NCBI GenBank assembly: GCA_963842455.1
Contig: CAWJHE010000006.1
Location: forward strand, 186,001-250,000
Direction of reading: 5' to 3'
DNA: 64,000 nt
Source of the DNA: CAWJHE01 sp963842455
GTDB taxonomy: Bacteria; Chloroflexota; Anaerolineae; Anaerolineales; UBA4823
The position numbers and the translations under genes were made by a program. Shown here piece after piece: positions 35,904-45,286 of the stretch. The notes below the pieces were generated by a model that saw only the letters and a program-made list of their open reading frames with translations, searched no databases and was not told the origin of the DNA. Numbering within the stretch: the stretch's first letter is position 1; each line of letters starts with the position of its first letter.

Positions 35904-37985
35904 ATGGAATTTTGGCCCACAACTGTTGAAACCTATCCAACATCACTAGATCTGTTGTGTAAAGTCAGCAAAGAATTTGCTGCTGAATCAGATCTTGGTA
36001 CTGTCTTGAATCGAGTCTTGTCACTATCTATCGAGCATGTGGGGGCAATTAGTGGAAGTATTGTGGTATTGGATGATCAAAAGCAGCCGATGGAGACAGC
36101 TTTTTTGATGCCTGGCTTTCAACCGGATAATCGATTATTGCAATTGCATGTAACCTTTGAATATGGTTTGGCCGGTTGGGTGGCTCGCACAGAAAAACCG
36201 GTCTTAATGAATGATACCAGCCAGGACGAGCGCTGGCTGCAAAGACCTGATGACTCCGCAGAGGGAACAGGATCGAAATCAGCCATAAGTGTGCCAATCA
36301 TCGCCCGCGAACAACTTGTTGGGGTTATGACCCTGGTGCATTCTCTCTCAGGCTTTTTCACAGAGGATCACCTGCAGCTTGTTCAAACGATAGCTGACCA
36401 GGCTGGAATGGCTATCGTTAACGCCAGATTGAACGAAGAACATCAGCGGCAAATGAGGACAGAAAATGTCTGGGCTGAATACGCTGTTGCGATATCCATG
36501 TCCTTAGATTTGGATGATGTCTTCCAGAGACTATTTAATGGGATCAGCCAGGCGCTTAATCCTGAGCAAGCATGGATCTGCCAGGTGTATCCTTTAGAAA
36601 ACGAATTGGAATTCAGGGCAGTGAGCTCTCATTCCCAGAAAAATTTGCTTGGAAAACGAATTCCAATAGGGAGTGGTATTCTAGGGTGGGTTGTAAGAAA
36701 CGAACGTGGTGTAATCGTGCCGGATATATGGTTGGATAAAAGGTTTCAACCGGACATGGATATAGATGTGGTTGGTGACCAACCTTCACGGGCTTTTATC
36801 TGCGCCCCTATCCGGTCAGAAGGTCATATTGTAGGGGTCATAGCCGCATCTGCTTCTCCATCTGTATCTTTCAATCCTACCCATTTAAAAATATTGGAAG
36901 GGATTGGAGCGATGACTGGGGCGGCTATTCGTCAGGTGCATTTTTATCAAGAATCACAGGTGGCTCAGAAACGTTATCTGGAGTTATTTGAGCACAATGT
37001 TGACCCAATTTTGCTGAGTGATCATTTTGGGAAAATTACGAATGTTAATCGTCGCGCCTGCAGCATGATTAAGGCTAGCGAAAAACAATTGATCAATTCG
37101 CACGTCGCGGATTTGTTCAACATGAAACAGGCATCGGACTTTCATCTTCCAGAAATTTCCATAACCAAACCAGGCATATTCGATGCAATTTTGAGGACTC
37201 ATTTGGGACGCGAGATTCCAGTCGAGGTGTATCTTCGTGAGATCCCAGATGCCTCGAAACAATTACACTGGACTTTCAGAGAACTATCTGAGCGAAAAGA
37301 TTTGGATCAAGTGAAAGAAGATTTAATTGAGATGGTCTATCATGATCTACGCTCTCCCCTCTCTAATGTGATTTCAAGCCTGGAAACCCTCGATGCAATG
37401 AGGTTCGCTGATCAGACAATCGATTCCCTATTGAAAATTGCTTTGCGTTCCACAGAGCATGTTCAAAGATTAACCAACTCGTTGTTAGATATCAACCGCT
37501 TGGAGGCCGGTCAAAAAATTGGTAACCAAAGCCAGGTTAACCCAGCGGATTTGTTGGAATATGGGGTGGGGGCTATTCACCTGCTCACAATAGATAAGCA
37601 AATCCAAATTCATGTAAAAATTCGTGAAAATTTAGGGTATTTATGGGTTGATGAAGATATGATTCGCAGAGTTATAATCAATTTGCTCGAAAATGCTGTG
37701 AAATTTACGTCATCCAAGGGTAAAATTTGGGTTGGTGCAAAACGGATGAGGAAAATGATTTTGTTTTGGGTGAAGGATTTTGGTCCGGGAATTTCTCCAT
37801 CCAAACGTGAACAGATCTTTGAAAAGTTTGTCCGTTTGCAGACTCAAGAAAAGTCGCGAGGCCTGGGTTTGGGGCTGGCATATTGCCGGCTGGCAGTCCA
37901 GGCGCATGGCGGCGAAATTTGGGTAGAAAGCCAACCTGGTGAAGGTGCCTGTTTTAAGTTCACCTTACCAATAACCTCGAAGTAG
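35904..37985 (+). CDS. Sensor histidine kinase, GAF-GAF-PAS-HisKA-HATPase
   Basis: This 693-residue cytoplasmic kinase has no membrane segment. Two GAF domains (about residues 20-175 and 195-350) precede a PAS-like domain (about 355-465). The phosphoacceptor His480 lies in MVYHDLRSPLSN, and the ATPase carries VIINLLENAVKFTS, KDFGPGISPSK and GLGLGLAYCRLAV. The GAF domains suggest sensing of a small ligand or redox state inside the cell. No response regulator is adjacent, so its partner is unknown. It has an extended -10 promoter of its own. Confidence 0.92.
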   Translation: MEFWPTTVETYPTSLDLLCKVSKEFAAESDLGTVLNRVLSLSIEHVGAISGSIVVLDDQKQPMETAFLMPGFQPDNRLLQLHVTFEYGLAGWVARTEKPVLMNDTSQDERWLQRPDDSAEGTGSKSAISVPIIAREQLVGVMTLVHSLSGFFTEDHLQLVQTIADQAGMAIVNARLNEEHQRQMRTENVWAEYAVAISMSLDLDDVFQRLFNGISQALNPEQAWICQVYPLENELEFRAVSSHSQKNLLGKRIPIGSGILGWVVRNERGVIVPDIWLDKRFQPDMDIDVVGDQPSRAFICAPIRSEGHIVGVIAASASPSVSFNPTHLKILEGIGAMTGAAIRQVHFYQESQVAQKRYLELFEHNVDPILLSDHFGKITNVNRRACSMIKASEKQLINSHVADLFNMKQASDFHLPEISITKPGIFDAILRTHLGREIPVEVYLREIPDASKQLHWTFRELSERKDLDQVKEDLIEMVYHDLRSPLSNVISSLETLDAMRFADQTIDSLLKIALRSTEHVQRLTNSLLDINRLEAGQKIGNQSQVNPADLLEYGVGAIHLLTIDKQIQIHVKIRENLGYLWVDEDMIRRVIINLLENAVKFTSSKGKIWVGAKRMRKMILFWVKDFGPGISPSKREQIFEKFVRLQTQEKSRGLGLGLAYCRLAVQAHGGEIWVESQPGEGACFKFTLPITSK

Positions 37986-38048
37986 AACTCTAATGCGGCT
38001 GCGTTGCCGGGACAGCGTAGTAACTTTAGAAGATTGATGAGAAGACTA

Positions 38049-38925
38049 TGCAACAGATCAACCGCAATATTTTCTTTGAAGATGGATACTTAGGCGTAAC
38101 CATTGGCGCTCTGGTTTTTCCTCATGGGTTGATATTAATCGATGCCCCCTTACGATCTGAAGACTTCTCGATCCTGGCGCTCTGCGCTGATTAATCAACG
38201 GGGCGGTTCGAATAAATTATTGATCAACTTGGATGCACACCCTGATCGCACTTTAGGTACCAAAGCCTTGGATTGTACAATCATCGCTCATCAAAAAACC
38301 GCGCTGGTTTTTAGAAACCGCCCCACGATTTTTAAAGGTCAATCCATTGAGACTGGTGCAGAATGGGAGACCTACAACGAATCCATTGGGATGCGTTGGG
38401 CGCCCCCCGACATCACTTTTGAAAAACGGATTACATTACATTGGGGTGGTCCAGACGTGGTTGTGGAACACCGTCCGGGACCCTCAGCTGGCTCTTCCTG
38501 GGTATTAATCCCGGATTCAAAGGTGGTCTTTGTTGGAGATATGGTTGTACTTAGGCAACCTCCATTCATCGCACAAGCAGATTGTTCGTCGTGGATATCG
38601 AATTTAGAAGAATTAATGACCGACGTACAAAGATTACACCATCATTTCTGGGCGAGGTGGAATAGCATTGCAAGAAGATGTCCGCAGCCAGCACAAAATG
38701 ATTACAGAGATTGGGGAAAAATTAGATCGATTGGCTGAGATGAAGTCATCTCCTGAAGACACTCTGACTTTGATTCCTGGCTTACTTTCCCATTACAAAA
38801 TCCAACCCGAATTCAGAGAACAGTATCGTCATAGATTAGCCCATGGTCTTTATCAGGCTTACTTATATCGCGCAAAGCTGGCAGATAGCTTGGGAGCTGT
38901 GGAAATCGAAGAACTGGACGCGTAG
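38049..38925 (+). pseudogene. Metallo-beta-lactamase-like hydrolase, two frameshifts
   Basis: Three frame segments join into one MBL-fold protein: GVTIGALVFPHGLILIDAPL from ATG 38049, then LLINLDAHPDRTLGTKALD and VVFVGDMVV, then YTIISGRGGIALQEDV to the stop at 38925. Frame changes lie near 38160-38170 and 38618-38630. The usual metal motif HxHxDH reads DAHPDR, so even the repaired protein lacks two standard ligands. It may be a degenerate or altered-metal hydrolase. Whether the shifts are real or assembly errors cannot be told from sequence. Confidence 0.65.
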
Positions 38926-38971
38926 GAGAAAAATTGTTCAGCTTGGGTATTTAAAAAAAGGTAGTGAGAAT

Positions 38972-40036
38972 ATGTCATCAGCATTTTATGCACCAATTTA
39001 TGAATTCACCAGGGGCAATACGGTTGAATCGATTCATTATGGGGCAATCGCAGTCGTAGATGTCAGCGGAAATTTGGTTGCATCTTATGGCGATCCATCC
39101 GTAGTGACTTTTTTGAGGTCAACAGCAAAGCCTTTCCAGGTTATGCCATTTCTGATGCGAAATGGGCAAGAAACTTATCAGCTCACCGAACGAGAAATTG
39201 CAATCATGTGTGCGTCTCATTCTGGCACGGATGACCATGTTGCAGTGATTCGAGAAATCCAAAATAAGACAGGCGTTGAGGAGACTGAATTATTATGTGG
39301 AACACATGAACCCTATGATGTTCCCACTGCTGAATCGTTACGAGAGCAGAAGAAAAGGCCTACGTCCAACCGGCATAATTGTTCTGGAAAACACACCGGA
39401 ATGTTAGCTTATTCACGCATGTTGCCGACCTCGGATTTACCCTATATTGACCTCGCGCATCCACTCCAGGTTGAAATTCTCGAGAATTTTGCAGCGCTTT
39501 GTGACCTGCCTGTCACTGCTGTGCACACCGGAATTGATGGCTGTTCAGCGCCCAACTTCGCTGTACCTTTAAAGCATGCCGCACTGGCATTTGCCCGATT
39601 ATGTGACCCAATAAGTGGAAAAGTTGCATCTGAAAACAGGATATCTGCATGCAAACGCATCACCCGTGCAATGACTTCTAACCCGGACATGGTTGGCGGT
39701 CCTGGAAGATTTGACACACGATTAATGGAAATTGGCAGAGGCATGATTCTGAGCAAAGCAGGCGCAGAAGGTTACCAGGGAATTGGGCTGTTGCCAGGTG
39801 CACTTGGACCAGACTCTCCAGCATTGGGAATAACCTTGAAGATAGCGGATGGTGATGCACGCTCGAAGGTCCGTTCGGCCGTTGCTTTGGAAGTTTTGCG
39901 GCAACTTGGTGCGCTTAATGATTTGGATTTTTCAGCTTTGAAGATTTTTGGCCCAATGCTAGCCGTATCCAATTGGCGCAAGCTTGAAGTTGGAAAAGGA
40001 TACCCAACATTCGAGCTAAGTCTTCAGAAGAATTAG
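38972..40036 (+). CDS. L-asparaginase, AnsA/Asparaginase II family
   Basis: This protein of about 354 residues hydrolyses asparagine. It has family motifs RSTAKPFQVMPFL, IMCASHSGTDDHV, LLCGTHEPYDVP, NRHNCSGKHTGMLAYS and GIDGCSAPNFAVPL. I start at ATG 38972 (MSSAFYAPIYEF); AAGG lies ten bases upstream. The open frame continues 43 codons further upstream, but only inside the preceding gene. No signal peptide, so cytoplasmic. The catalytic Thr/Ser-rich region appears intact. Confidence 0.9.
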   Translation: MSSAFYAPIYEFTRGNTVESIHYGAIAVVDVSGNLVASYGDPSVVTFLRSTAKPFQVMPFLMRNGQETYQLTEREIAIMCASHSGTDDHVAVIREIQNKTGVEETELLCGTHEPYDVPTAESLREQKKRPTSNRHNCSGKHTGMLAYSRMLPTSDLPYIDLAHPLQVEILENFAALCDLPVTAVHTGIDGCSAPNFAVPLKHAALAFARLCDPISGKVASENRISACKRITRAMTSNPDMVGGPGRFDTRLMEIGRGMILSKAGAEGYQGIGLLPGALGPDSPALGITLKIADGDARSKVRSAVALEVLRQLGALNDLDFSALKIFGPMLAVSNWRKLEVGKGYPTFELSLQKN

Positions 40037-40054
40037 ACGCACTGTGGATTTTTA

Positions 40055-40724
40055 ATGGAACTTAAACAACAGGCTTTATGGGTGCATAAAAAATTACTGG
40101 ATCATTTTGGGCAGCCTGAATGGCGAGATCCATTACCGGCCTTTGGATGAGCTGATTTCTACTATACTCTCTCAGAATACCAATGATAATAACCGAGATC
40201 GGGCTTTCCAGGCATTAAGAAACATATTTCCAACCTGGGAGGCAGTACGGGATGCGAGCACGAATGCAGTTATTGATGCAATTCGCCCAGCTGGTCTGGC
40301 TAATCAAAAAGGACCACGCATTCAACAAGTTCTGCGGGAGATTACTGCCCAACGAGGCGAGTTAGATTTAGATTTTCTGAATAAGCTGTCTGTTGAAGAA
40401 GCATCAAATTGGTTAATGAGTTTTCATGGAGTTGGACCTAAAACAGCTGCCATCGTGCTCCAATTTGCGTTGGGAAAGCCTGCTTTTCCTGTTGATACCC
40501 ATATTTATCGCGTGTCTGGGCGACTGGGATTGCGACCAGAAAAAATGAATGCCGATCAGTCGCATCAACATTTGTCCGGTCTTTTCCCTCCCGAGACCTA
40601 TTATGCGGCTCATCTCAATTTGATTCGCTTGGGAAGGGAAATCTGCAAAGCTAGGAAACCTGAATGTGAGCGTTGCCCATTACAGAGAGTGTGTTCTTTT
40701 TATACCCAACGGCCCAATCAATAA
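40055..40724 (+). CDS. Endonuclease III-like DNA glycosylase (one frameshift)
   Basis: This HhH-GPD repair enzyme has about 222 residues when one T of the run at 40142-40144 is removed. That joins the N-terminus from ATG 40055 (KLLDHFGQPEWRDPLP) to LDELISTILSQNTND. It shows the hairpin and catalytic Lys in MSFHGVGPKTAAIVL, the catalytic Asp in FPVDTHIYRVSGRLGL, and a C-terminal 4Fe-4S loop CKARKPECERCPLQRVC (C-x6-C-x2-C-x5-C). As read without correction the gene would start at 40107 and lose the first helix. Confidence 0.87.
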
Positions 40725-40764
40725 GGGATCGAAAACAGGATTTTAAAAAACTGGATAATTTTAA

Positions 40765-41292
40765 ATGACAAGAAAGTCTGGTACACGCCACACATTGCTT
40801 TTTTACAGACGGACAATGGACCGATTATTTTCCTTAACCCTTATCCTTGCGATTGTCTTGCTTTTATTATTGGTTTGGAGTGAGTTACAAGCGCCCGGTC
40901 CGGTGGATGATGCAGGAGAAGTTTGGTTGATGGCGGGTTTCCTGGTTTCGTTAGGGATTTGTTTGTTTGCCTTCTTTTCCCGCTGGATGGCATATACCCA
41001 GGCACATCAAGACCACCTAAGCATTGTAACGCCTTTTTTGAACTTGAAAATTTCTTACCGGCGTATTCGCAGTATTCATCCTTCTTTGTTGCAACAAGTG
41101 TTTCCGAAAGAAAATGCAAAGTGGGCTGAAAACAGCTTTCTACAGCCATTTTATGGGAAGACAGCGATGGTTGTCGAGATTCGGAATTATCCGATGAGCC
41201 CCAGGTTATTGAGACTGTTTTTTCCCCGTTACATGTTTTCCCCCAGGTCTCCTGGCTTTTTGTCTGTTTGTCCCAGATTGGATGAAATTTAG
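40765..41292 (+). CDS. Small membrane protein, possibly PH-like domain
   Basis: This 175-residue protein has two hydrophobic segments (RLFSLTLILAIVLLLLLVW and VWLMAGFLVSLGICLFAFF). A soluble C-terminal part follows, in which LSIVTPFLNLKISYRRIRSIHP resembles the beta-strands of bacterial PH-like (YdbT-type) domains. Function unknown. No clear ribosome binding site at ATG 40765; ATG 40819 is an alternative start. Confidence 0.6.
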   Translation: MTRKSGTRHTLLFYRRTMDRLFSLTLILAIVLLLLLVWSELQAPGPVDDAGEVWLMAGFLVSLGICLFAFFSRWMAYTQAHQDHLSIVTPFLNLKISYRRIRSIHPSLLQQVFPKENAKWAENSFLQPFYGKTAMVVEIRNYPMSPRLLRLFFPRYMFSPRSPGFLSVCPRLDEI

Positions 41293-41448
41293 CACCGAGA
41301 TTGATTCTTTACACGGTAATTGGATGCAGAGCCAGAAGCTTAATCGGCAGGAAAGATAGCTGTTTTTGATTTAATAATGGGGGATTTTTCGTAATTTGTT
41401 ATTTTTGTCACATTGATTGTGAATAAGATCATTGAAAAATTATGATAT

Positions 41449-41477
41449 TTGACAATAACGAAAAACGCTTAGATACA
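41449..41477 (+). promoter_or_regulatory. Promoter-like sequence with no gene downstream
   Basis: TTGACA (41449-41454) and GATACA (41472-41477) are 17 bases apart on the plus strand. A transcript would run through the palindrome and the hairpin and then antisense into the kinase gene. Confidence 0.35.
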
Positions 41478-41505
41478 TTATCATAAGAAGCGAAGAAGTG
41501 AAGTT

Positions 41506-41521
41506 CAATACCTAGGTATTG
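41506..41521. repeat. 16-base perfect palindrome
   Basis: CAATACCTAGGTATTG is fully self-complementary, suitable as a dimeric regulator site. It begins about 30 bases after the promoter-like sequence. Confidence 0.5.
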
Positions 41522-41549
41522 CTCATCGCTGTTTCCTCCTTTGGCGAAG

Positions 41550-41586
41550 GCCTCCGTCAGATTCTCCTCACCACTCTGGCGGAGGC
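41550..41586 (+). repeat. 12-bp hairpin downstream of the sensor kinase gene
   Basis: Arms 41550-41561 and 41575-41586 pair with one G-U on the plus-strand RNA, around a 13-base loop. No U-tract follows on either strand, so termination is uncertain. Confidence 0.45.
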
Positions 41587-41608
41587 TGCATTTAATGCAC
41601 TGGACTCT

Positions 41609-43534
41609 TTATAGCTGGTTTTGGATCACAGGCAAAACGATTGTGAAACAGGAGCCTTCTCCGACATTAGAATCGACCCAAATGCGTCCCTGGTGGTTTT
41701 CGACAATGGATTTAACAATGGCTAATCCCAACCCGGTTCCAGGTGTATCCGAAGCTACGTTTCCTGCACGGTAAAACTTGTCAAAAATAAAGGGTTGGTC
41801 AATAGAAGGAATTCCCTGTCCGCTATCTGCAATTTGAATAATAATCTGTTCTTCTTCTGCATAGGCAGTGACTTTAATTTCCCCGTTTTCAGCCGTGTAT
41901 TTGATAGCATTTGTGATCAAGTTGGTAAGCATTTGGCGCAGGCGAACCGGATTTCCCAATACCTGTGGTAGCTCGCTGGTTTCCTCTATTCTCAACGTCT
42001 GCATTTTTTCCTGGGCTCTAGCATGCAAACTGTCAACTGAGTAGTGAATGATAGGTGAGATGGGTACAATCTCTTTCCTGGTGTCAAATCCAGCTTCAAT
42101 TCTTCCCAAATCCAGTAAGTCGTTGATTAACGAGGTGATATTGTGGACGCTGATTTGAACACGACGGATAAATTCCCGCTGTTGATCGTTGATTGGACCT
42201 ACTCTTTCTATGAGTTCAACATAGCCGAGAATTGCCGTAAGCGGCGACCGGAGATCGTGTGAAACGGTGTTTACAAAATCGCCCTTAATCCGGTCGAGTT
42301 CTTTGAGATTGGTGATGTCTTGCATTGTGATGACAAGCCCAATATCTTCAATAGGTGTCAGCTGGGCATAAAACACTCGTCCATCTTCTATATTGATTTC
42401 AATTCTTGAAGCTGTTCGTTGGGATTTTTTCTCCAGGAGTTCGAGCAATTCAGCATGATGTAAGATGTCGGCAACTCGTCTACCGGAGATATTTGGATCA
42501 TGGATGCCGAATAACTGCCTTGCCTTACGATTGATGAGAGTCAAGCGCTCGTCCTGGTCAATAATAATGACGCCATCTTCAATATTGGTCAAGATGGATT
42601 CAAGCTTATTGCGCTCAATTTCTGTATTTGAAAAGAGCCTGGCATTCTGAATAGCAATTGCAGCGAAATCTGCCAGGGCAGACACCATAGTGACATCATC
42701 GTTTGAAAAAGATTTTCTACCCTTACGGTTGTCAACACCTAGCACACCGATAACGCGATTTTCAATTTTTAGCGGAACATACAAGATCGAGTGCACTAGG
42801 TAGGAAGTGACTATTTTTCTGGGAGTATTTCCATCCAACAGCAAAGGTTTTCCTGAGCTTAAAACCTGTCCGACTAATGAATCGTGCACGGGCAGGCGAA
42901 AAGTTTTCACAAACTCTTCTTGAAAATTTCGGCTGGCGCGCATGTATAACTCACCGGTTTCTTCATCAACCAAAAGCAGACTGCCCTCTTCAGCTCGGGT
43001 AAGATCGACTGAAGCATCAACTACATTCTTTAATACCTGGTCTAAATCAAGTGAAGATGTGATTTGACTGCTAACTCGTTGAAGTGCCTGAAGATTATTG
43101 AGTTTGTTCTGAAGAATATTCGTGTCTTTTCGAGTCTCACGGAGAATAGCCTCTTTTAACCTGCGCTGCCAGGAAAGTGCCCGATTTATTTTTTCTATGA
43201 GCTCTTCTTCTGAAATGGTAACTGGTATACAATCAAAAAAACCTTGTTGGATAGCTGCCAATGCAAACCTATCTGAACAATTCTGTGTTAGTAACATCAC
43301 AGGCAGAAGGGGAAAATTTGAAAATAAATGGTTGCTGAGTTGAGCAGCTAGTCGATTGGGGAAATCATCGCTGAGGATAATGACATCGAATAAATCAGGT
43401 TGGAAATCGGAAAACGAAGAATCGACTTTGGATACCAGTAATGTGTCAAACAAACCGGGTTCTAGAAGAGCCCGCTCGATCATTTTCCCAACGACGATAT
43501 CTTGGATTAATAATAATATCTTTTCATTTGTCAT
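41609..43534 (-). CDS. Sensor histidine kinase with degenerate N-terminal receiver, GAF and PAS domains
   Basis: This 641-residue kinase has a receiver-like domain in residues 1-120, a GAF domain at about 155-300, PAS at about 305-410, HisKA with His426 in TVSHDLRSPLTAIL, and HATPase (LTNLITNAIKYT, IADSGQGIPS, GTGLGLAIVKSIV). The receiver lacks key residues. The acidic pair region reads LLLIQDIV, the phospho-Asp position is Ser in VIILSDDFP, and the conserved Lys is missing in CIPVTISEEEL. The kinase core itself is intact. It follows the other receiver-GAF gene by 68 bases, so the two probably form one signalling operon. Confidence 0.9.
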   Translation of the reverse strand: MTNEKILLLIQDIVVGKMIERALLEPGLFDTLLVSKVDSSFSDFQPDLFDVIILSDDFPNRLAAQLSNHLFSNFPLLPVMLLTQNCSDRFALAAIQQGFFDCIPVTISEEELIEKINRALSWQRRLKEAILRETRKDTNILQNKLNNLQALQRVSSQITSSLDLDQVLKNVVDASVDLTRAEEGSLLLVDEETGELYMRASRNFQEEFVKTFRLPVHDSLVGQVLSSGKPLLLDGNTPRKIVTSYLVHSILYVPLKIENRVIGVLGVDNRKGRKSFSNDDVTMVSALADFAAIAIQNARLFSNTEIERNKLESILTNIEDGVIIIDQDERLTLINRKARQLFGIHDPNISGRRVADILHHAELLELLEKKSQRTASRIEINIEDGRVFYAQLTPIEDIGLVITMQDITNLKELDRIKGDFVNTVSHDLRSPLTAILGYVELIERVGPINDQQREFIRRVQISVHNITSLINDLLDLGRIEAGFDTRKEIVPISPIIHYSVDSLHARAQEKMQTLRIEETSELPQVLGNPVRLRQMLTNLITNAIKYTAENGEIKVTAYAEEEQIIIQIADSGQGIPSIDQPFIFDKFYRAGNVASDTPGTGLGLAIVKSIVENHQGRIWVDSNVGEGSCFTIVLPVIQNQL

Positions 43535-43602
43535 GCTTGGTCTTGACCTCGGGTTATCGAGGTAACTTCCTGATTCTGTCGCGCCGGTTTACGTCGTGGA
43601 TG

Positions 43603-44790
43603 TTACTGATCTGAAAAATTTTTATCCGGAATCAGATTGGCAATTGTGTGTGAGATGGTTTTTAACTCATCCAGGATATTATTGAGATTGGATTTTGTCG
43701 ATGCCTCGATATTCAAGCGGTCACTGGATAATAATCCATTGAGGGATGTGATATTTTTTTCCAGGCCAGGGCTGATCTCATTTTGAATGCTTGAAATGAG
43801 ATGTTTCGTTTTTTGTCGGTTGGTTTGTGCTTGATAAATTTCATCCTGTAAGGATTGAGCACGATTCTCTAAGGAACGAAATAGCATAGAATTCATCAAG
43901 GAAATAGAGGCATAATCTGCAACGGCTTCTACTAGTGTTGAATTGCTCGTTGTAAAAGGAACAGGCTTCTTGCGGATAACTACCATTAAGCCGATAACCT
44001 CCCTTTTTAGCTTGACGGGTACAACCAAAGCCGCTTGACCCAGTTGGGATATTTTAAACCGGTTGATTGGTTCCCCATGAATAGAGAGTGGCTCACCAGA
44101 GATAGCAACCAGGGCGCTAATGCCGTCATCCCAGGGAGTATTAATTTGAGAGCTGAATTTTGTTGGTAGGTTTTTTTGTGCAACAAGGTGAAAGATTTTG
44201 GCTTGTTCTTGCCTCAGCAAAAACCAGCCTGCATCTGCAGAACTCACATAAATAGCACCCTCGATGATCTTTTCAAGCAATTCCTGTTGTTTGGTTATGG
44301 ATGTAACTGCTTTACCGATGTTGATGATGGTTGTTAGCTCACGGACACGTTGCTGCAGTTCATGATTCGTATGCTTAAGTTGTAAGGAAAGGACTTCTCT
44401 TTCACGGATGGCATGGGTCTGCCGGCTAACACGCTCAACTGTGGAGACAATTTCAACCTCACGAACGGGCATCATGCAATAATCTGCTGCTCCCAGGCGC
44501 AAGGCAGAAATCAAATCGGCTTCCATCCCTTTTGCAGCAATCGTGATGACAGGAATATCCAAACCTTGAGCATTCAAAGCAACTAAAAGGTCTTTTCCGC
44601 TCAGATCAGGTAAATGTAAATTTGAGATAATAATGTCTGGAGAAAACCTGACAGCTTCTCTTAATGCGTCGGCGACTGTTCTAGTTACGAGCACCTGATA
44701 TCCAAGTGTACTCAGAGTTTGACGAGAAATCAGGTCGCTGATTTCCGGGTCGCTCTCAACTAACAGGATGCGCTCATGGTTGGTTGCCAT
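43603..44790 (-). CDS. Receiver-GAF signalling protein with degenerate phosphoacceptor
   Basis: This 395-residue protein has a receiver fold in residues 1-125 (ILLVESDPEISDLI), a short coiled coil, a GAF domain at about 165-315 and a helical tail. There is no DNA-binding or enzymatic output. The phosphoacceptor Asp is replaced by Asn (IIISNLHLPDLSG), and the conserved Lys is Met (YCMMPVREVE). Classical phosphorylation is therefore unlikely. It probably acts as a protein-protein or ligand-sensing partner for the kinase gene that follows. Confidence 0.85.
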   Translation of the reverse strand: MATNHERILLVESDPEISDLISRQTLSTLGYQVLVTRTVADALREAVRFSPDIIISNLHLPDLSGKDLLVALNAQGLDIPVITIAAKGMEADLISALRLGAADYCMMPVREVEIVSTVERVSRQTHAIREREVLSLQLKHTNHELQQRVRELTTIINIGKAVTSITKQQELLEKIIEGAIYVSSADAGWFLLRQEQAKIFHLVAQKNLPTKFSSQINTPWDDGISALVAISGEPLSIHGEPINRFKISQLGQAALVVPVKLKREVIGLMVVIRKKPVPFTTSNSTLVEAVADYASISLMNSMLFRSLENRAQSLQDEIYQAQTNRQKTKHLISSIQNEISPGLEKNITSLNGLLSSDRLNIEASTKSNLNNILDELKTISHTIANLIPDKNFSDQ

Positions 44791-44905
44791 AACTTAATCA
44801 TAGCATGATTGAACAAAAAAACCTAGTTTCAAAAATGTTTGTAACACTTAAATATCTGCAATTATTTGAATTGGGTTAGAAATCTATAAAAACTGTAAGA
44901 TTTGC

Positions 44906-44933
44906 TTGACTTTACATCCAAGAGCACTATACA
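44906..44933 (+). promoter_or_regulatory. Sigma-70-type promoter
   Basis: TTGACT (44906-44911) and TATACA (44928-44933) are 16 bases apart. It points toward the small ORF at 44989 and the release-factor-like gene at 45287. Confidence 0.6.
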
Positions 44934-44988
44934 ATCATTATAGTACTGATGTGGGGATATGGATTGATCGTAGAATAAGGAGCGGTTG

Positions 44989-45228
44989 ATGGGACGTTCT
45001 TTGAAACGTTTTTTGAAATTTGCTTTGATTGTCGATGTCCTTTTTGCTTGTCCTATTCCTCCATATGACCCCATGACTGAAAATGTGTCTGGTATGGGTT
45101 GGCTTTTTACCCGACTCGGAATATTTGTCAGGTATTTCTGTGAATTGATAGCTTCAACTCATAAATTGGCTTTTGCAAATCTCAAATCTCGAGAGTATCC
45201 ATTAACTCTGGGAGTAATCCCAGGTTAG
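44989..45228 (+). CDS. Possible small protein (79 residues), unknown
   Basis: An AAGGAG site six bases before ATG 44989 and a promoter 56 bases upstream support translation. The N-terminus is basic then hydrophobic (LKRFLKFALIVDVLFA), and a second part is weakly amphipathic. I recognise no family. It could also be leader sequence for the downstream gene, which has its own good ribosome binding site. Confidence 0.4.
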   Translation: MGRSLKRFLKFALIVDVLFACPIPPYDPMTENVSGMGWLFTRLGIFVRYFCELIASTHKLAFANLKSREYPLTLGVIPG

Positions 45229-45286
45229 TGCATGAAAAGCATCACATATACACCGTGTTCAAAATTTCTTTACCTAGGAGGTTAAT

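Larger units (their letters stand above)
41293..41608. other. Intergenic stretch with promoter-like, palindromic and hairpin elements
   Basis: This 316-base gap between convergent genes holds no ORF of note but several regulatory-looking elements, listed separately: a TTGACA/GATACA pair, a 16-base palindrome and a 12-bp stem. On the minus strand a perfect AAAGGAGG precedes an ATG that runs only four codons (near 41515-41545), like the severed front end of a gene. Confidence 0.5.

Noticed and set aside
38843..38971. Extended N-terminus of the asparaginase
   Set aside because: The extra 43 codons overlap the preceding gene and the family start motif begins at ATG 38972.
41500..41545. Four-codon minus-strand ORF after AAAGGAGG
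   Set aside because: Too short to be a gene; noted only as a possible remnant.
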